64,000 bases of DNA. Origin: Rhodococcus sp. 06-235-1A (GTDB taxonomy: Bacteria > Actinomycetota > Actinomycetes > Mycobacteriales > Mycobacteriaceae). The notes beneath the pieces were generated by a model. That model was not told the origin of the DNA, made no database searches, and was given only the letters and a program-made list of their open reading frames with translations. Position numbers and translations under genes: made by a program. The DNA lies in assembly GCF_002258785.1 (NCBI RefSeq), contig NZ_NOYI01000003.1, forward strand, positions 248,001 to 312,000, written 5' to 3'. Shown here one piece after another: positions 44,833 to 54,803 of this stretch; the first letter of the stretch is position 1, and every line of letters starts with the position of its first letter.

Positions 44833-45708
44833 ATGTCTGTGACCGCCGAGAGCAAGCCCCGTCAGCCACTCGTACCAGGCGTCGTATCGCCCGTCCGTTC
44901 GGTGCCCAAGTCGATCGAGCGCCCCGAGTACGCCTGGAAGTCGACCGTTGCCGAAGGCAGCGAACCGTGGGTACAGACTCCCGAGGTCATCGAGAAGATG
45001 CGCGTGGCGTCGAAGATCGCGGCCAGGGCGCTGCAGGAAGCGGGTCGGGCAGTGGCCCCCGGCGTGACCACCGACGAGCTCGACCGGATTGCCCACGAGT
45101 ACATGCTCGATCACGGCGCCTACCCGTCGACGTTGGGCTACAGGGGCTTTCCGAAGTCGTGCTGCACCTCGCTCAACGAAGTCATCTGCCACGGCATTCC
45201 GGATTCCACGGTGATCGAGGACGGCGACATCGTCAACATCGACGTCACCGCGTACATCGACGGTGTCCACGGCGACACCAACGCGACCTTCTTGGCGGGC
45301 GATGTCTCCGAAGAAGCCCGCCTGCTGGTCGAACGTACCCACGAAGCGACGATGCGTGCCATCAAGGCGGTCAAGCCGGGTCGTGCCCTGAACGTGATCG
45401 GCCGGGTCATCGAGTCGTATGCCCACCGGTTCGGTTACGGCGTGGTCGAGGACTTCACCGGTCACGGCATCGGTACCACCTTCCACAACGGCCTCGTCGT
45501 TCTGCACTACGACCAGCCGTCGGTGGACACCGTCATCGAGCCGGGAATGACCTTCACGATCGAACCGATGATCAACCTGGGCACGATCAACGCCGAGATG
45601 TGGGACGACGGCTGGACGGTGGTCACGCACGATCGCAAGTGGACGGCGCAGTTCGAGCACACCCTGGTGGTCACCGACACGGGTAGCGAGATCCTGACTC
45701 TCCCGTGA
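44833..45708 (+). CDS. map: Methionine aminopeptidase, type I
   Basis: Removes the initiator Met from new proteins. The 291-residue enzyme has an N-terminal extension with PxxP-like stretches, as in mycobacterial MapB. The five metal ligands lie in [16 protein letters not shown] (two Asp), GHGIGTTFH (His), TIEPMI (Glu) and QFEHTLVV (Glu). The start at 44833 is supported by the adjacent -10 box; the upstream frame is spurious. Confidence 0.95.
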   Translation: MSVTAESKPRQPLVPGVVSPVRSVPKSIERPEYAWKSTVAEGSEPWVQTPEVIEKMRVASKIAARALQEAGRAVAPGVTTDELDRIAHEYMLDHGAYPSTLGYRGFPKSCCTSLNEVICHGIPDSTVIEDGDIVNIDVTAYIDGVHGDTNATFLAGDVSEEARLLVERTHEATMRAIKAVKPGRALNVIGRVIESYAHRFGYGVVEDFTGHGIGTTFHNGLVVLHYDQPSVDTVIEPGMTFTIEPMINLGTINAEMWDDGWTVVTHDRKWTAQFEHTLVVTDTGSEILTLP

Positions 45709-45742
45709 GCGGAGCCTGCGGAGTGAACAGAAAAACCCTGCC

Positions 45743-47278
45743 GTGAGCCTGAGAGGTGCCCTGCTGGTTGCGGGGACGACGTCGGATGCGGGCAAGAGTG
45801 TGTTGGTCGCCGGTTTGTGCCGGATGTTGGCGCGGCGCGGCGTGCGGGTGGCTCCGTTCAAGGCGCAGAACATGTCCAACAATTCGGTGGTCACGCTCGA
45901 CGGCGGTGAAATCGGTCGGGCCCAGGCGATGCAGGCGGAGGCCTGCGGACTCGAGCCGAGTGTGCGCTTCAATCCGGTGTTGCTGAAGCCGGGAAGCGAC
46001 CGAACCTCGCAGTTGGTGGTACGTGGTCGGGCGGTGGCGCAGGTGAGCGCGAGCAACTACATCGAGCATCGGACAGCGCTGCGGGCGGTGGTCGCCGACG
46101 AGTTGGCCTCTCTGCGTGCAGAATTCGATGTGGTGATCTGCGAGGGCGCGGGTTCGCCCGCCGAGATCAATCTGCGCGCGACCGACCTGGCCAACATGGG
46201 TCTTGCGGCGGCGGCGTCGCTGCCGGTGATCGTGGTGGGGGACATCGATCGTGGGGGAGTGCTCGCCCATCTGTTCGGCACGGTCGCGGTGCTGTCTCCC
46301 GAAGATCAGGCGCTCGTGGCGGGATTCGTCATCAACAAGTTTCGCGGCGATCCGGCTCTGTTGGCACCGGGTCTCGATCAGTTGCGTGCGCTGACGGGGC
46401 GGCCGACGTATGGAGTGGTCCCGTTCGCGGACGGATTGTGGATGGACGCCGAGGATTCCCTCGGAACAGTTGCCGATGCTCCGGTGGGGAGGCCGCGTCC
46501 TCCCGTCGGATCCCAGTGGTTACGGGTGGCGGCGGTGCGGTTGCCGAGAATCTCCAATACGACCGATGTGGAGGCGCTGGCGTGCGAGCCCGGAGTGTCG
46601 GTGCACTGGGTCACCGAGCCCTCTCGGCTCGACGATGTGGATCTGGTGGTCGTCCCCGGCAGCAAGTCCACGGTGTCGGATCTGGAGTGGTTGCGGCGCA
46701 ACGGCCTTGCCGATGCGATCGCGGCACGCGGGGCTGCCGGGCTTCCGGTTCTGGGTATCTGCGGCGGCTACCAGATGCTCGGTCGAACCATCTCGGACCC
46801 GGTGGAGTCGGGTGTCGGTGTGGTCGAGGGGCTCGGGCTGCTCGATCTCGATATCGAGTTCGCAGCCGACAAGGTACTCGCGCAGGTGTCGGGTCGGTCG
46901 GTGCTGTTCGACTCGAGTTCGTTGTCCGGGTACGAGATTCATCACGGACGAGTTGTTCGTAGCGGGGACGATGCACTGCTGACTGCGGCGTCGGGTGTTC
47001 GCGAGGGCAGTGTGCGTGGCAGCGTCGTCGGAACTCACTGGCACGGCCTTCTCGAGTCCGACGATTTCAGACGATCCTTCCTTGCCTGGGTGGCGGCGAA
47101 GTCGGGTCGCGAGGGATTTCTGGTGGCCCCTGCTACGTCGGTCGCGGCACTGCGGGAGCAGCAGTTGGACCTGCTGGCCGATCTGGTGGAAGACAACCTC
47201 GACGTCGACGCCGTACTCGATCTCATCGAGCACGGCGTCGATCCTGCGTTCAAAAAGATTGTCACGCAGTTGCTTTGA
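45743..47278 (+). CDS. cobQ: Cobyric acid synthase
   Basis: CobQ amidates adenosylcobyrinate a,c-diamide at four positions with glutamine and ATP. The 511-residue protein has the N-terminal P-loop-like [24 protein letters not shown], and a class-I-like glutaminase domain with the catalytic Cys in [11 protein letters not shown] and GTHWHGLLE. There is no riboswitch in the 34-base gap before it. Its last 17 bases overlap the convergent ABC permease gene. Confidence 0.95.
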   Translation: MSLRGALLVAGTTSDAGKSVLVAGLCRMLARRGVRVAPFKAQNMSNNSVVTLDGGEIGRAQAMQAEACGLEPSVRFNPVLLKPGSDRTSQLVVRGRAVAQVSASNYIEHRTALRAVVADELASLRAEFDVVICEGAGSPAEINLRATDLANMGLAAAASLPVIVVGDIDRGGVLAHLFGTVAVLSPEDQALVAGFVINKFRGDPALLAPGLDQLRALTGRPTYGVVPFADGLWMDAEDSLGTVADAPVGRPRPPVGSQWLRVAAVRLPRISNTTDVEALACEPGVSVHWVTEPSRLDDVDLVVVPGSKSTVSDLEWLRRNGLADAIAARGAAGLPVLGICGGYQMLGRTISDPVESGVGVVEGLGLLDLDIEFAADKVLAQVSGRSVLFDSSSLSGYEIHHGRVVRSGDDALLTAASGVREGSVRGSVVGTHWHGLLESDDFRRSFLAWVAAKSGREGFLVAPATSVAALREQQLDLLADLVEDNLDVDAVLDLIEHGVDPAFKKIVTQLL

Positions 47279-47957
47279 GAAGTCCGACCCAGCTGGCTGC
47301 GGACAGCACCGCGGTGCTGATCAAGGGGATGACCACCAGCAGAAGAATGCGTGGGGTGTCGGTGAAGAATGTGCCGATATTCGGCCACCAGTTCTGCCAG
47401 GTGATCACGATGGCACCGCCGCCGAAGATGATGAGGGCGACCAGTCCGAGGGTGAACAGACCGTTCGTACGGAAGCGCCGATACACCACTCCGACGAAAG
47501 CACCGACGGAACCGATCAGCAGCAGGCCGATCACGAGGGTGGCCCACTGAAGCACAGGATTGTCGGTGACGTAGCGGACGATTCCGAACATCCGAATTTT
47601 CCTACCGAAGCCACCTGTCGCGGTCTCGATCACCGACAACACGTACACGATCGTGCCGATCGCGACGGACTGCGCCACGCCTACCAGAGCCGTGGCAGTG
47701 AGAAACTCACGCCTGGTGATGCTCAGACTCGACGCGAAGGGGAAGACCTGGGTGATGGCGGTGACATAGAAGGCAATGGCGAAGCCGTACACCGCGAATA
47801 CTCCGCCGGTGAAATTGAAGTCCGATTCGGTGTCCGGAATGACGGAGAACAAAGCGTAGGTAATGAAGAAAACGATCGCGAGAATTCCCAGCGGCCACGC
47901 GAATGTCGTTGCCCAGGAGGTGTTGTGGATTCGAGCGACGTTCAGTATTCGTTTCAT
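47262..47957 (-). CDS. ABC transporter membrane protein
   Basis: A 231-residue protein with about six transmembrane helices (for example [16 protein letters not shown] and [18 protein letters not shown]) and no enzyme motifs. It is the permease partner of the ATPase gene upstream, with an ATGA overlap. The substrate is unknown; YtrABC-type systems are often induced by cell-wall stress. Confidence 0.8.
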   Translation of the reverse strand: MKRILNVARIHNTSWATTFAWPLGILAIVFFITYALFSVIPDTESDFNFTGGVFAVYGFAIAFYVTAITQVFPFASSLSITRREFLTATALVGVAQSVAIGTIVYVLSVIETATGGFGRKIRMFGIVRYVTDNPVLQWATLVIGLLLIGSVGAFVGVVYRRFRTNGLFTLGLVALIIFGGGAIVITWQNWWPNIGTFFTDTPRILLLVVIPLISTAVLSAASWVGLLKATA

Positions 47958-48877
47958 GAGACTGCCCCCTCGGTGTCGGCGGTGGTGCGTTCGATGATCA
48001 ACTGCTGCAACGGAACGGCCTCGATGGTGAGTCCGGCTGCAGCGCCGTTCGATTTCTGGCTGTCGGTGAGTCGGCCGTCGATCGTCGCCCGAGCGCTCGC
48101 ACCTAGAGCGGTGCGGTGCAACGTCCGATGTTCCGCCGCGAACGAATCGACGGCAGGGGCGGGGCCCGTGACCTCGTATGCACTCTCGCGCAACGCATCC
48201 GACTCGGCGTCGAGCAGGATCTTGCCCTTGTCGATGAGGATCACGTGTTCGATCAGATCGCTGACCTCGTCGATGAGATGGGTGGACAGGATGACAGTCC
48301 TGGGGTGTTCGGCGTAGTCGGCCAGCAATCGGTCGTAGAACAGGTGTCGCGAGACGGCGTCCAGTCCGAGGTACGGCTCGTCGAAGAAGGTCAGAGGTGC
48401 CCGTGACGCGAGTCCGATGACGATTCCGAGAGCCGACGTCATTCCGCGAGAGAGCTTTTTGATCTTGCGGCCCAGAGGCAAATCGAAATCGCGGAGCAAT
48501 TCGGCCGCGAAGCCGTCGTCCCAGTACGGGAGAATGTGGGCCGCCTGCGAAATGGCGTTCTTGACCTTCAGATCGTCGGGGTACTTCTGGCTCTCCTTGA
48601 CGAAGCACATGTGACTCAATGCGATAGGGTTCTCCCACGGGTGTTGCCCGAATATCGAGACCTCGCCCGCACTCTGGCGCATCTGCGCGGTCATCATCTG
48701 CATGACGGTGGTCTTACCCGCGCCGTTACGGCCGAGAAAGCCGTAGATCTTGTTGTGTTCGATCTCGAAGCTCACGTCGTCGACAGCGGTGAACGAGCCG
48801 AACTTCTTCGTGAGGTGGGTGGCCTTCGCGATCACGCGGCCACGTTCGCCGATCGAATCGAATTCATGGATGCTCAT
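47954..48877 (-). CDS. ABC transporter ATP-binding protein
   Basis: A 307-residue ATPase with Walker A GRNGAGKT, a variant signature LSRGMTSALG (in place of LSGGQ), Walker B LTFFDEPYLGLD, and the H-loop in VILSTHLIDE. About 90 residues follow the ABC core. It lies between the GntR regulator and the permease with four-base overlaps at both ends. Confidence 0.9.
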   Translation of the reverse strand: MSIHEFDSIGERGRVIAKATHLTKKFGSFTAVDDVSFEIEHNKIYGFLGRNGAGKTTVMQMMTAQMRQSAGEVSIFGQHPWENPIALSHMCFVKESQKYPDDLKVKNAISQAAHILPYWDDGFAAELLRDFDLPLGRKIKKLSRGMTSALGIVIGLASRAPLTFFDEPYLGLDAVSRHLFYDRLLADYAEHPRTVILSTHLIDEVSDLIEHVILIDKGKILLDAESDALRESAYEVTGPAPAVDSFAAEHRTLHRTALGASARATIDGRLTDSQKSNGAAAGLTIEAVPLQQLIIERTTADTEGAVS

Positions 48878-49242
48878 CGCGCTGCCTCCCAGTTGTCGAG
48901 CATTGTCTTGAGTTCGTCGACGGTCATGCCGAGCTTGTGTGCCTCGGTGACGAGCGGGTCGATGTACTGGCGTGCGAAGAGGTCGCGGCGACGGAATCGA
49001 AGAGCGTCGCGAGCCCCTGTGGTGACGAACATTCCGATTCCTCGTTTCTTGTAGACGACGCCGTCGGCGACGAGTTTGGCCAGTCCCTTACCTGCGGTGG
49101 CCGGGTTGATTCGATGGAACGCGGCCAGTTCGTTGGTCGAGGGAACCTGCTCTTCCTCTGCCAGGGAGCCGTCGATGATGGAGTTCTCGACGATCTCGGC
49201 GATCTGCAGAAAGATCGGCCTGCCCTCGTCCATCAGAACCAC
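48874..49242 (-). CDS. GntR-family regulator, YtrA type
   Basis: A 122-residue protein, almost only the GntR winged helix (PIFLQIAEIVENSIIDGSL, then STNELAAFHRINPATAGKGL) with a short C-terminal dimerisation helix, as in YtrA regulators that control the ABC genes next to them. Its start lies about 30 bases from a palindromic site. It is the first gene of the three-gene operon. Confidence 0.9.
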   Translation of the reverse strand: MVLMDEGRPIFLQIAEIVENSIIDGSLAEEEQVPSTNELAAFHRINPATAGKGLAKLVADGVVYKKRGIGMFVTTGARDALRFRRRDLFARQYIDPLVTEAHKLGMTVDELKTMLDNWEAAR

Positions 49243-49272
49243 CGCCGATGCGTGGAGGTTGGTCGCCTCACT

Positions 49273-49296
49273 GGTTCATTACTCATGTAACTAACC
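49273..49296 (-). promoter_or_regulatory. Palindromic operator of the GntR-ABC operon
   Basis: GGTTCATTAC-TCAT-GTAACTAACC is a 24-base inverted repeat with 8 of 10 pairs matching (GGTT..TTAC/GTAA..AACC). It sits between the divergent gene starts at 49242 and 49343 and is the likely binding site for the YtrA-type regulator. Confidence 0.65.
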
Positions 49297-49342
49297 ATAG
49301 AACCGATGCGGAGTCGGCGCAAGAGGCAGTACCGTCGTCTCC

Positions 49343-49909
49343 ATGGAGTTCACGCATGTGAGTGCTGCGGGTGGGCAATGTTCGGTGCGAGTCGCAGGCC
49401 CGGACAGCAGGCACGCCGTTCTCTTGCTTCCCGATGCAGGCGATCCGGTGGATGTGTTCGACGCCGTCAGTGAACGGCTGCACAACTCGGATCTGAAAAC
49501 CGTTGCGCTGGAAAGCATCGACGGTGTCAGCGACGACGCGATCCTTGCGGTTCTCGACGAGCTGAAGCTGTCGTGGGTGCACCTCGTCGGTAGTGGCGCG
49601 GGTGCGGAGTCGGCTTGGACGTTGGCCGCCAAGACCTTCGGACGCTTTGCCAGTCTGATCGCGGTGAACCGTTGCCATCCCGCGATCGCGGACGAGGAGG
49701 GCACCGTCCGCGCCGCGGATTGCCCCCCGGTCGAGCTTCCGACAACACTGGTCGTCGGGTCCTCGCTGGGCCGCGCACCCGCCGACGCGAGCGGCCGGTT
49801 CGTCTACTCGGATTTTCGAGTGGTTCAGCTCGACGGGGTCCGGGACATCCCCGTCGACGCATCGGCCGAGCTGGCCACAGAGATCGTGCTCCGCACCAGC
49901 CCCTGGTAA
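49343..49909 (+). CDS. Alpha/beta-hydrolase-like protein lacking a clear nucleophile
   Basis: A 188-residue protein with strand/helix spacing like an alpha/beta hydrolase (AVLLLPDAGDPVDVF, WVHLVGSGAGAESAWTLAA). The nucleophile elbow that should read GxSxG reads VGSGAGAE, so Ser is not at the usual place, and no clear catalytic His is seen. It could be a shortened non-catalytic relative. It lies between the GntR operator and the mtr stop. Confidence 0.6.
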   Translation: MEFTHVSAAGGQCSVRVAGPDSRHAVLLLPDAGDPVDVFDAVSERLHNSDLKTVALESIDGVSDDAILAVLDELKLSWVHLVGSGAGAESAWTLAAKTFGRFASLIAVNRCHPAIADEEGTVRAADCPPVELPTTLVVGSSLGRAPADASGRFVYSDFRVVQLDGVRDIPVDASAELATEIVLRTSPW

Positions 49910-49915
49910 CCGGAG

Positions 49916-51301
49916 TTACAGGTCGAGACCCAGCAGAGCGTTCTCGACCACCTCGGGCAGTCCCGGGTGAATCCAGTACTGACCACGAGCCATGTCCTGG
50001 GCGGACAGCCCGAAACTCATGGCCTGGATGAGGGGCTGAATCAGCGTCGGGGCCTGTGCGCCGATGATGTGGGCTCCGAGGATCTTGCCGGTGCCCTTCT
50101 CGGCGATGATCTTGCACAGACCTTCGCTGTCCTCCATCGCCCAGCCGTAGGCGACGTCGCCGTAGTTCTGGACCTTGACGGTGATGTCCAGGCCGGCGTC
50201 ACGGGCTTGTTCCTCGGTCATGCCCACCTCGGCTATCTGCGGATCGGTGAACACTGCCGCGGGGACGAACCGATGGTCGTTGGCACGCAATGCGGAGGTG
50301 TCGCCGTGCCACGCGTCCTGCAGCAGGTTGTATTGGACAACCCGAGCTTCCTGGTTGGCCACGTGCTTGAGCTGGTACGGAGACGAGACGTCGCCGAGGG
50401 CGAACACGCCCTCGGCCGTCGTACGGCCGAATTCGTCCACCACGATGCGGCCGTTGTCGTCGAGCTCGATGCCTGCCTTACCCAGATCGAGGCGATCGCC
50501 GTTCGGTTCGCGGCCCACGGCCACAAGGAACGCGTCGCCGAGAACCTTGGTGCCGTCGGCCAGTTCGACGCCGTGCAATGAGCCCTCGGACACGGCGCGG
50601 GTCTCACCGGAGTCGAGGTGGACGTCCCATTTGGCGCGGGCCAATTCGGTGAACCGCTTCGAAATGTCGGCATCGAGCGCGCGCAACAACGAGTCCTTGC
50701 GAGCAACGATGGACACCTTCGAGCCGAGGGCAGAGAACACATGCGCGAATTCTGCTGCGATGTAACCGGATCCGAGAATCACCAGATGCTCGGGAAGCGT
50801 CGGTAAGCGCATCACGTCGCTGTTGGTGTGATAGCTGACACCCGAATCTGCAATGGACTGCGGCACCGTCGGACGTGATCCGGCCGCGATGACTACCTGG
50901 TCTGCAGTGATGACGGTGCCGGTGCCGGTGTCGATCGTGCGGGGGCCGACGAACGTCGCGTGCCCCTCGAACAATGTGACGTTGGGGCTGCCCTCGGCGC
51001 GGTAGCGCTTACCGCCCTCGGAGATGGGGTCGATCCGTCCGAAGACGCGGTCGACGATGTCGGGCCAGCGCACCGCGTCGACGTGGGCATCGACCCCGTA
51101 CTTCGCCGAGTCTCGTACCGTCCGAGCGACTTCTGCTGCGTACACGAACATCTTGGTGGGGATGCAGCCGACGTTGAGGCAGGTGCCGCCGAACGTGGAG
51201 TTCTCCTCGAGCAGAGCGATCTTCTGGTCGTCGAAACGTGAATCGGCGATGGAATTTCCAGATCCGGATCCGATGATCGCGACGTCGAAGTGCTCGGTCA
51301 T
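49916..51301 (-). CDS. mtr: Mycothione reductase
   Basis: A 461-residue FAD/NADPH disulphide reductase that regenerates mycothiol from its disulphide. It starts with [16 protein letters not shown], has the redox pair C41–C46 in [13 protein letters not shown], an NADPH motif [15 protein letters not shown], and the C-terminal [15 protein letters not shown] with the active-site His. The start at 51301 overlaps the upstream hydrolase stop (ATGA). Presence of mtr indicates a mycothiol-producing actinobacterium. Confidence 0.93.
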   Translation of the reverse strand: MTEHFDVAIIGSGSGNSIADSRFDDQKIALLEENSTFGGTCLNVGCIPTKMFVYAAEVARTVRDSAKYGVDAHVDAVRWPDIVDRVFGRIDPISEGGKRYRAEGSPNVTLFEGHATFVGPRTIDTGTGTVITADQVVIAAGSRPTVPQSIADSGVSYHTNSDVMRLPTLPEHLVILGSGYIAAEFAHVFSALGSKVSIVARKDSLLRALDADISKRFTELARAKWDVHLDSGETRAVSEGSLHGVELADGTKVLGDAFLVAVGREPNGDRLDLGKAGIELDDNGRIVVDEFGRTTAEGVFALGDVSSPYQLKHVANQEARVVQYNLLQDAWHGDTSALRANDHRFVPAAVFTDPQIAEVGMTEEQARDAGLDITVKVQNYGDVAYGWAMEDSEGLCKIIAEKGTGKILGAHIIGAQAPTLIQPLIQAMSFGLSAQDMARGQYWIHPGLPEVVENALLGLDL

Positions 51302-52338
51302 GAAATGTGCCCGCTTTCGCTGTGGTCCTTGCCCGACGCATGGTCGGTGCTTTCTCCTCGGTGCAACCACTCGAGCCATTCGTCCATTTCCTCGAATGCC
51401 CGTACCCGCGGACCTTCGGTGGACAGAAACACGTCGTGGCGGGCTCCCTCGATGGGCACGATCGTCGTACGGTCGCCCAGGCAACCGGCCCACCGCGCGA
51501 TCTGACGAACGTCGAGTACGGCATCCGCGACGTCGACGGCCGAGCTGTAACGGCGGGAGAAGTGCGTCACCTTCGAGCGAAGAATCAGCGAGGGAATGCC
51601 GATGTCGAGGCCCCGGTGCAGCTCGGCGTGTCCGTGGCGGACGGCGCGAATCCACCCGAAGGTGATGGGAAAGCCCGCGAGCGGTTTCCAGTCGAGGTCG
51701 TAGTCCCATTCGCCGTTCTCCGACGCGGCGAGCGACAATCCGTATGTGTCGAGCCCACTACCGGGGACCTGAGTCTTGGACCGGAACCGGCCGATCACGT
51801 CGATCGCTGCGGTGCCGACACTGCGAATGGCGGGCGGGCCCTGCAGGTCGAACCACGGGCTGTTGAGGACGACTCCCGCCAAGCCCAACCCTGCGGACCC
51901 GCCCTCCTGGCGATTGAGACGGTTCAGCCACAGCGGCAACACGAGGCCGCCTGTGGAGTGCGCCATCAGCAGCACCGAGGCGTCCGCGCGCTCGGCCCGT
52001 ACCAGGCTCAGTGCTTCGTTCAACTCGGCGTCGTACATCGCCAGATCGGTCACGAAATGCGCAGTCTGGCCCTCGCGGCGCGAACGCCCGCACTTACGCA
52101 GGTCAAGGGCGTAGAACGCGTATCCCTTCGCCGCGAAGTGCTCGGCGATGTGCCGCTGGAAGAAGTAGTCGGTGAAACCGTGAACGTAGATCACCGCGCG
52201 CTCGAAATTCGAGGCACCGGACGGTTGATACCGCACGAGAGTGGCCTCGACCTGCCCCTCTCCGTCCGGATCGTCACCGAGTGGAATGGTCGTCTGTTCG
52301 TAGCCGTCGCCGAGGACGTCGGGCACCCAGGTAGTCAC
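51298..52338 (-). CDS. Alpha/beta hydrolase (S33 lysophospholipase-like)
   Basis: A 346-residue hydrolase of the monoglyceride-lipase/S33 type: [13 protein letters not shown] (oxyanion loop), [10 protein letters not shown] with the nucleophile Ser, and GARHDVFLS with the catalytic His. It corresponds to Rv2854, next to mtr in mycobacteria. GTG start at 52338. Substrate probably lipid or ester, not established. Confidence 0.88.
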   Translation of the reverse strand: MTTWVPDVLGDGYEQTTIPLGDDPDGEGQVEATLVRYQPSGASNFERAVIYVHGFTDYFFQRHIAEHFAAKGYAFYALDLRKCGRSRREGQTAHFVTDLAMYDAELNEALSLVRAERADASVLLMAHSTGGLVLPLWLNRLNRQEGGSAGLGLAGVVLNSPWFDLQGPPAIRSVGTAAIDVIGRFRSKTQVPGSGLDTYGLSLAASENGEWDYDLDWKPLAGFPITFGWIRAVRHGHAELHRGLDIGIPSLILRSKVTHFSRRYSSAVDVADAVLDVRQIARWAGCLGDRTTIVPIEGARHDVFLSTEGPRVRAFEEMDEWLEWLHRGESTDHASGKDHSESGHIS

Positions 52339-52513
52339 AGATCACAACTGTAGTGGGCGCCGTGAGCGGCGTCCGAGGAGCACAATCGAGAGCGGGTTGA
52401 CGTGGTGTCCGATGGGGTAGGCCCAGCTAGTAACCTGACCGCATCGGGTGAATAGCCCTCTACAGCAGAGTTCTCCGGTCGAGACCTCCACAGACAAGGA
52501 AGTCGATTCTCCA

Positions 52514-54034
52514 GTGTCCAAAGAAGAGCAGGGTAAGCGGATCAAGACCGACGTCGTTCTGGTCGGTGCCGGAATCATGAGCGCCACCCTCGGTGCGCTG
52601 CTCCGTCAGCTCGAGCCGAACTGGTCGATCGACGTCTACGAGCGCCTCGACGCCGCCGCGGCCGAGAGCAGCGACGCGTGGAACAACGCGGGTACCGGCC
52701 ACTCGGCACTGTGCGAGTTGAACTACACGCCGCAGAACAAAGACGGCAGTGTCGACATCTCCAAGGCGCTCAACGTCAACGAGCAGTTCCAGGTGTCGCG
52801 GCAGTTCTGGGCCCACGGGATCGAGACCGGCGTGCTCTCCGACGCCAAGAATTTCATCAACCCCATTCCGCACGTGAGCTTCGTGCACGGGGCCGACAAC
52901 GCCAAGTACCTGCGGGCGCGGTACGAGGCACTCGTCGGCAACCCGCTGTTCGCCGGAATGGAATTCATCGATTCCAAGGACGAGTTCTCGGCGCGACTGC
53001 CGTTGATGGCCAAGGGCCGCGACTTCTCCGATCCGGTGGCGCTGAACTGGAGCCAGGAGGGCACCGACGTCGACTTCGGCGCACTCACCAAGCAGCTGCT
53101 CAACTACCTCTCGTCCGCGGGTGGAACCGTGCACTTCGGCCACGATGTGCGCAACATCACCAAGCAGTCCGACGGCACCTGGGACGTCAAGGTCGCCAAC
53201 CAGCGGACGGGCGTGAAGAAGACCGTCAATGCAAAGTTCGTGTTCGTCGGCGCAGGCGGCGGCGCACTGCACCTGCTGCAGAAGTCCGGCATCGCGGAGA
53301 TCAAGGGATTCGGCGGCTTCCCGGTCAGCGGCGAATGGCTGCGGTGCACCAACCCCGAACTGATCGAGCAGCATTCGGCCAAGGTGTACGGCAAGGCCTC
53401 GGTGGGCGCTCCTCCCATGTCGGTGCCGCACCTCGACACCCGAGTGATCAACGGTGAGCAGGGTCTGCTGTTCGGCCCGTACGCCGGCTGGTCGCCCAAG
53501 TTCCTCAAGCAGGGCAAGATCACCGACCTGCCCGGCTCGGTCAAGCCCGGCAACCTGATGTCCATGCTCGGCGTCGGCGTGACCGAACTCGGGCTCGTCA
53601 AGTATCTCGTCAGCGAGCTGGCGCAGTCGCAGGCCGATCGGGTGGAGACTCTTCGCGAGTTCGCCCCCTCGGTCATCGGTAAGGACTGGGAGCTCGTCAC
53701 CGCAGGTCAGCGCGTTCAGGTCATCCGTAAGAAGGGTCGCGGCGGCGTGCTCGAGTTCGGCACCGCTGTGGTCAACGCTGCGGACGGCACGATCGCGGGA
53801 TTGCTCGGTGCCTCACCCGGCGCATCGACCGCCGTCCCGGCCATGCTGGACGTTCTGCAGCGGTGCTTCGGCGACAAGTACGACGCGTGGCAGCCCAAGC
53901 TCAAGGAAATGGTCCCGTCGCTGGGGGTCAAGCTGGCCCAGAACAGCTCGTTGTTCGACGAGGTCTGGAGTTGGACGTCCAAGACACTGGAGCTCGAAAA
54001 CTCGCGTGAGCTCGCACAGCCCACGGGTGTGTGA
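52514..54034 (+). CDS. mqo: Malate:quinone oxidoreductase
   Basis: FAD enzyme that oxidises malate to oxaloacetate and feeds electrons to quinone. Visible are [20 protein letters not shown] (FAD), [19 protein letters not shown] and the C-terminal [16 protein letters not shown]. The GTG at 52514 follows AAGGAAG and gives 506 residues starting [16 protein letters not shown], close to mycobacterial Mqo; a GTG at 52448 would add 22 unconserved residues. Confidence 0.94.
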   Translation: MSKEEQGKRIKTDVVLVGAGIMSATLGALLRQLEPNWSIDVYERLDAAAAESSDAWNNAGTGHSALCELNYTPQNKDGSVDISKALNVNEQFQVSRQFWAHGIETGVLSDAKNFINPIPHVSFVHGADNAKYLRARYEALVGNPLFAGMEFIDSKDEFSARLPLMAKGRDFSDPVALNWSQEGTDVDFGALTKQLLNYLSSAGGTVHFGHDVRNITKQSDGTWDVKVANQRTGVKKTVNAKFVFVGAGGGALHLLQKSGIAEIKGFGGFPVSGEWLRCTNPELIEQHSAKVYGKASVGAPPMSVPHLDTRVINGEQGLLFGPYAGWSPKFLKQGKITDLPGSVKPGNLMSMLGVGVTELGLVKYLVSELAQSQADRVETLREFAPSVIGKDWELVTAGQRVQVIRKKGRGGVLEFGTAVVNAADGTIAGLLGASPGASTAVPAMLDVLQRCFGDKYDAWQPKLKEMVPSLGVKLAQNSSLFDEVWSWTSKTLELENSRELAQPTGV

Positions 54035-54045
54035 TAGCAAAAGGT

Positions 54046-54522
54046 ATGAATACGCAAGCAGCAGCTCTCAAACGATCATGGGCACTAGACCTGTCCAACA
54101 ACACGTTGTACGACCTGTTGAAGCTGCGTGTCGAGGTGTTCGTGGTCGAGCAGGCATGTGCATATCCGGAGTTGGACGGGCGTGACCTGCTGACCGAGAC
54201 ACGACACTTCTGGCTCGAACGAGACGGCGAAGTGGTGTGCACGCTCCGTCTGCTCGAGGAGCACGACGACGGCGAGAAGGCGTTCCGTATCGGTCGCCTC
54301 TGCACCCAGCGCTCGGCCCGAGGGCAGGGTCACACCACGCGGATCCTGCGGGCAGCGCTCGCCGAGGTCGGCTCCGCGCCGTGCCGCATCAATGCTCAGA
54401 GCTACCTCGTCGACATGTACGCCAAGCACGGCTTCCTGCCCGACGGCGAGGAAGTTCTCGAGGACGGCATTCCGCACACCCCGATGCGTCGGGGCGGCGG
54501 CACCGCCTGGAGCGAGGCCTGA
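54046..54522 (+). CDS. ElaA-type GNAT acetyltransferase
   Basis: A 158-residue protein with the ElaA pattern: LYDLLKLRVEVFVVEQACAYPELDGRD, then RIGRLCTQRSARGQGHTTRIL (acetyl-CoA loop) and YLVDMYAKHGFLPDGEEVLEDGIPHTPM. Substrate unknown. The ATG at 54046 has AAAAGG directly upstream. It follows mqo closely, as Rv2851c does. Confidence 0.88.
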   Translation: MNTQAAALKRSWALDLSNNTLYDLLKLRVEVFVVEQACAYPELDGRDLLTETRHFWLERDGEVVCTLRLLEEHDDGEKAFRIGRLCTQRSARGQGHTTRILRAALAEVGSAPCRINAQSYLVDMYAKHGFLPDGEEVLEDGIPHTPMRRGGGTAWSEA

Positions 54523-54577
54523 CCTCCTGCAGTACTCGATAATTGGTGAGGTCGTTCCGCAGGCTCCACTCCCGGAA

Positions 54578-54614
54578 CGAATGCCACACACGGACCTACC
54601 GTGTGTGGCATTCG
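54578..54614 (+). terminator. mqo-GNAT terminator hairpin
   Basis: A 16-bp perfect stem: 54578–54593 (CGAATGCCACACACGG) pairs with 54599–54614 around a 5-base loop. It ends just before the cobalamin riboswitch and insulates it. Confidence 0.88.
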
Positions 54615-54621
54615 TTCGTTC

Positions 54622-54745
54622 GGCGGTAGTGTTCCGTTCGAAGTCGGTTGCGGAGAAGTCCTGTACGAATCAGGCGCGGTCCCGCCACTGTGTTCAGGAG
54701 TTTCTCCGTTCGGCAGATTCTCCTGTCAGCCAGATCGCCGCTCGG
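54622..54745 (+). ncRNA. Cobalamin (B12) riboswitch
   Basis: The core GCGGTCCCGCCACTGTG (GCCACTG at 54684–54690) and the downstream B12 box CTGTCAGCCAGATCGCC (from about 54723) are the cobalamin riboswitch signature. GGTAGTGTTCCGTTCGAAG starts the fold. Further down, GCCCGG (54767–54772) can pair with CCGGGC (54782–54787), four bases before the AAGGGA ribosome site, a likely switch that hides or frees translation start. It should repress the chelatase-cobO-cobB-cobE genes when cobalamin is ample. Confidence 0.88.
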
Positions 54746-54803
54746 CTTCGCGTTTTTCTACCGAACGCCCGGCGCGGAACTCCGGGCACGAAGGGACATA
54801 GCT

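Noticed and set aside
44550..45686. 378-residue frame on the plus strand
   Set aside because: Overlaps map in another frame and is Arg-rich low-complexity; map has all five metal ligands.
52448..52513. Upstream GTG start of mqo
   Set aside because: Adds 22 residues not seen in mycobacterial Mqo and lacks a ribosome site.
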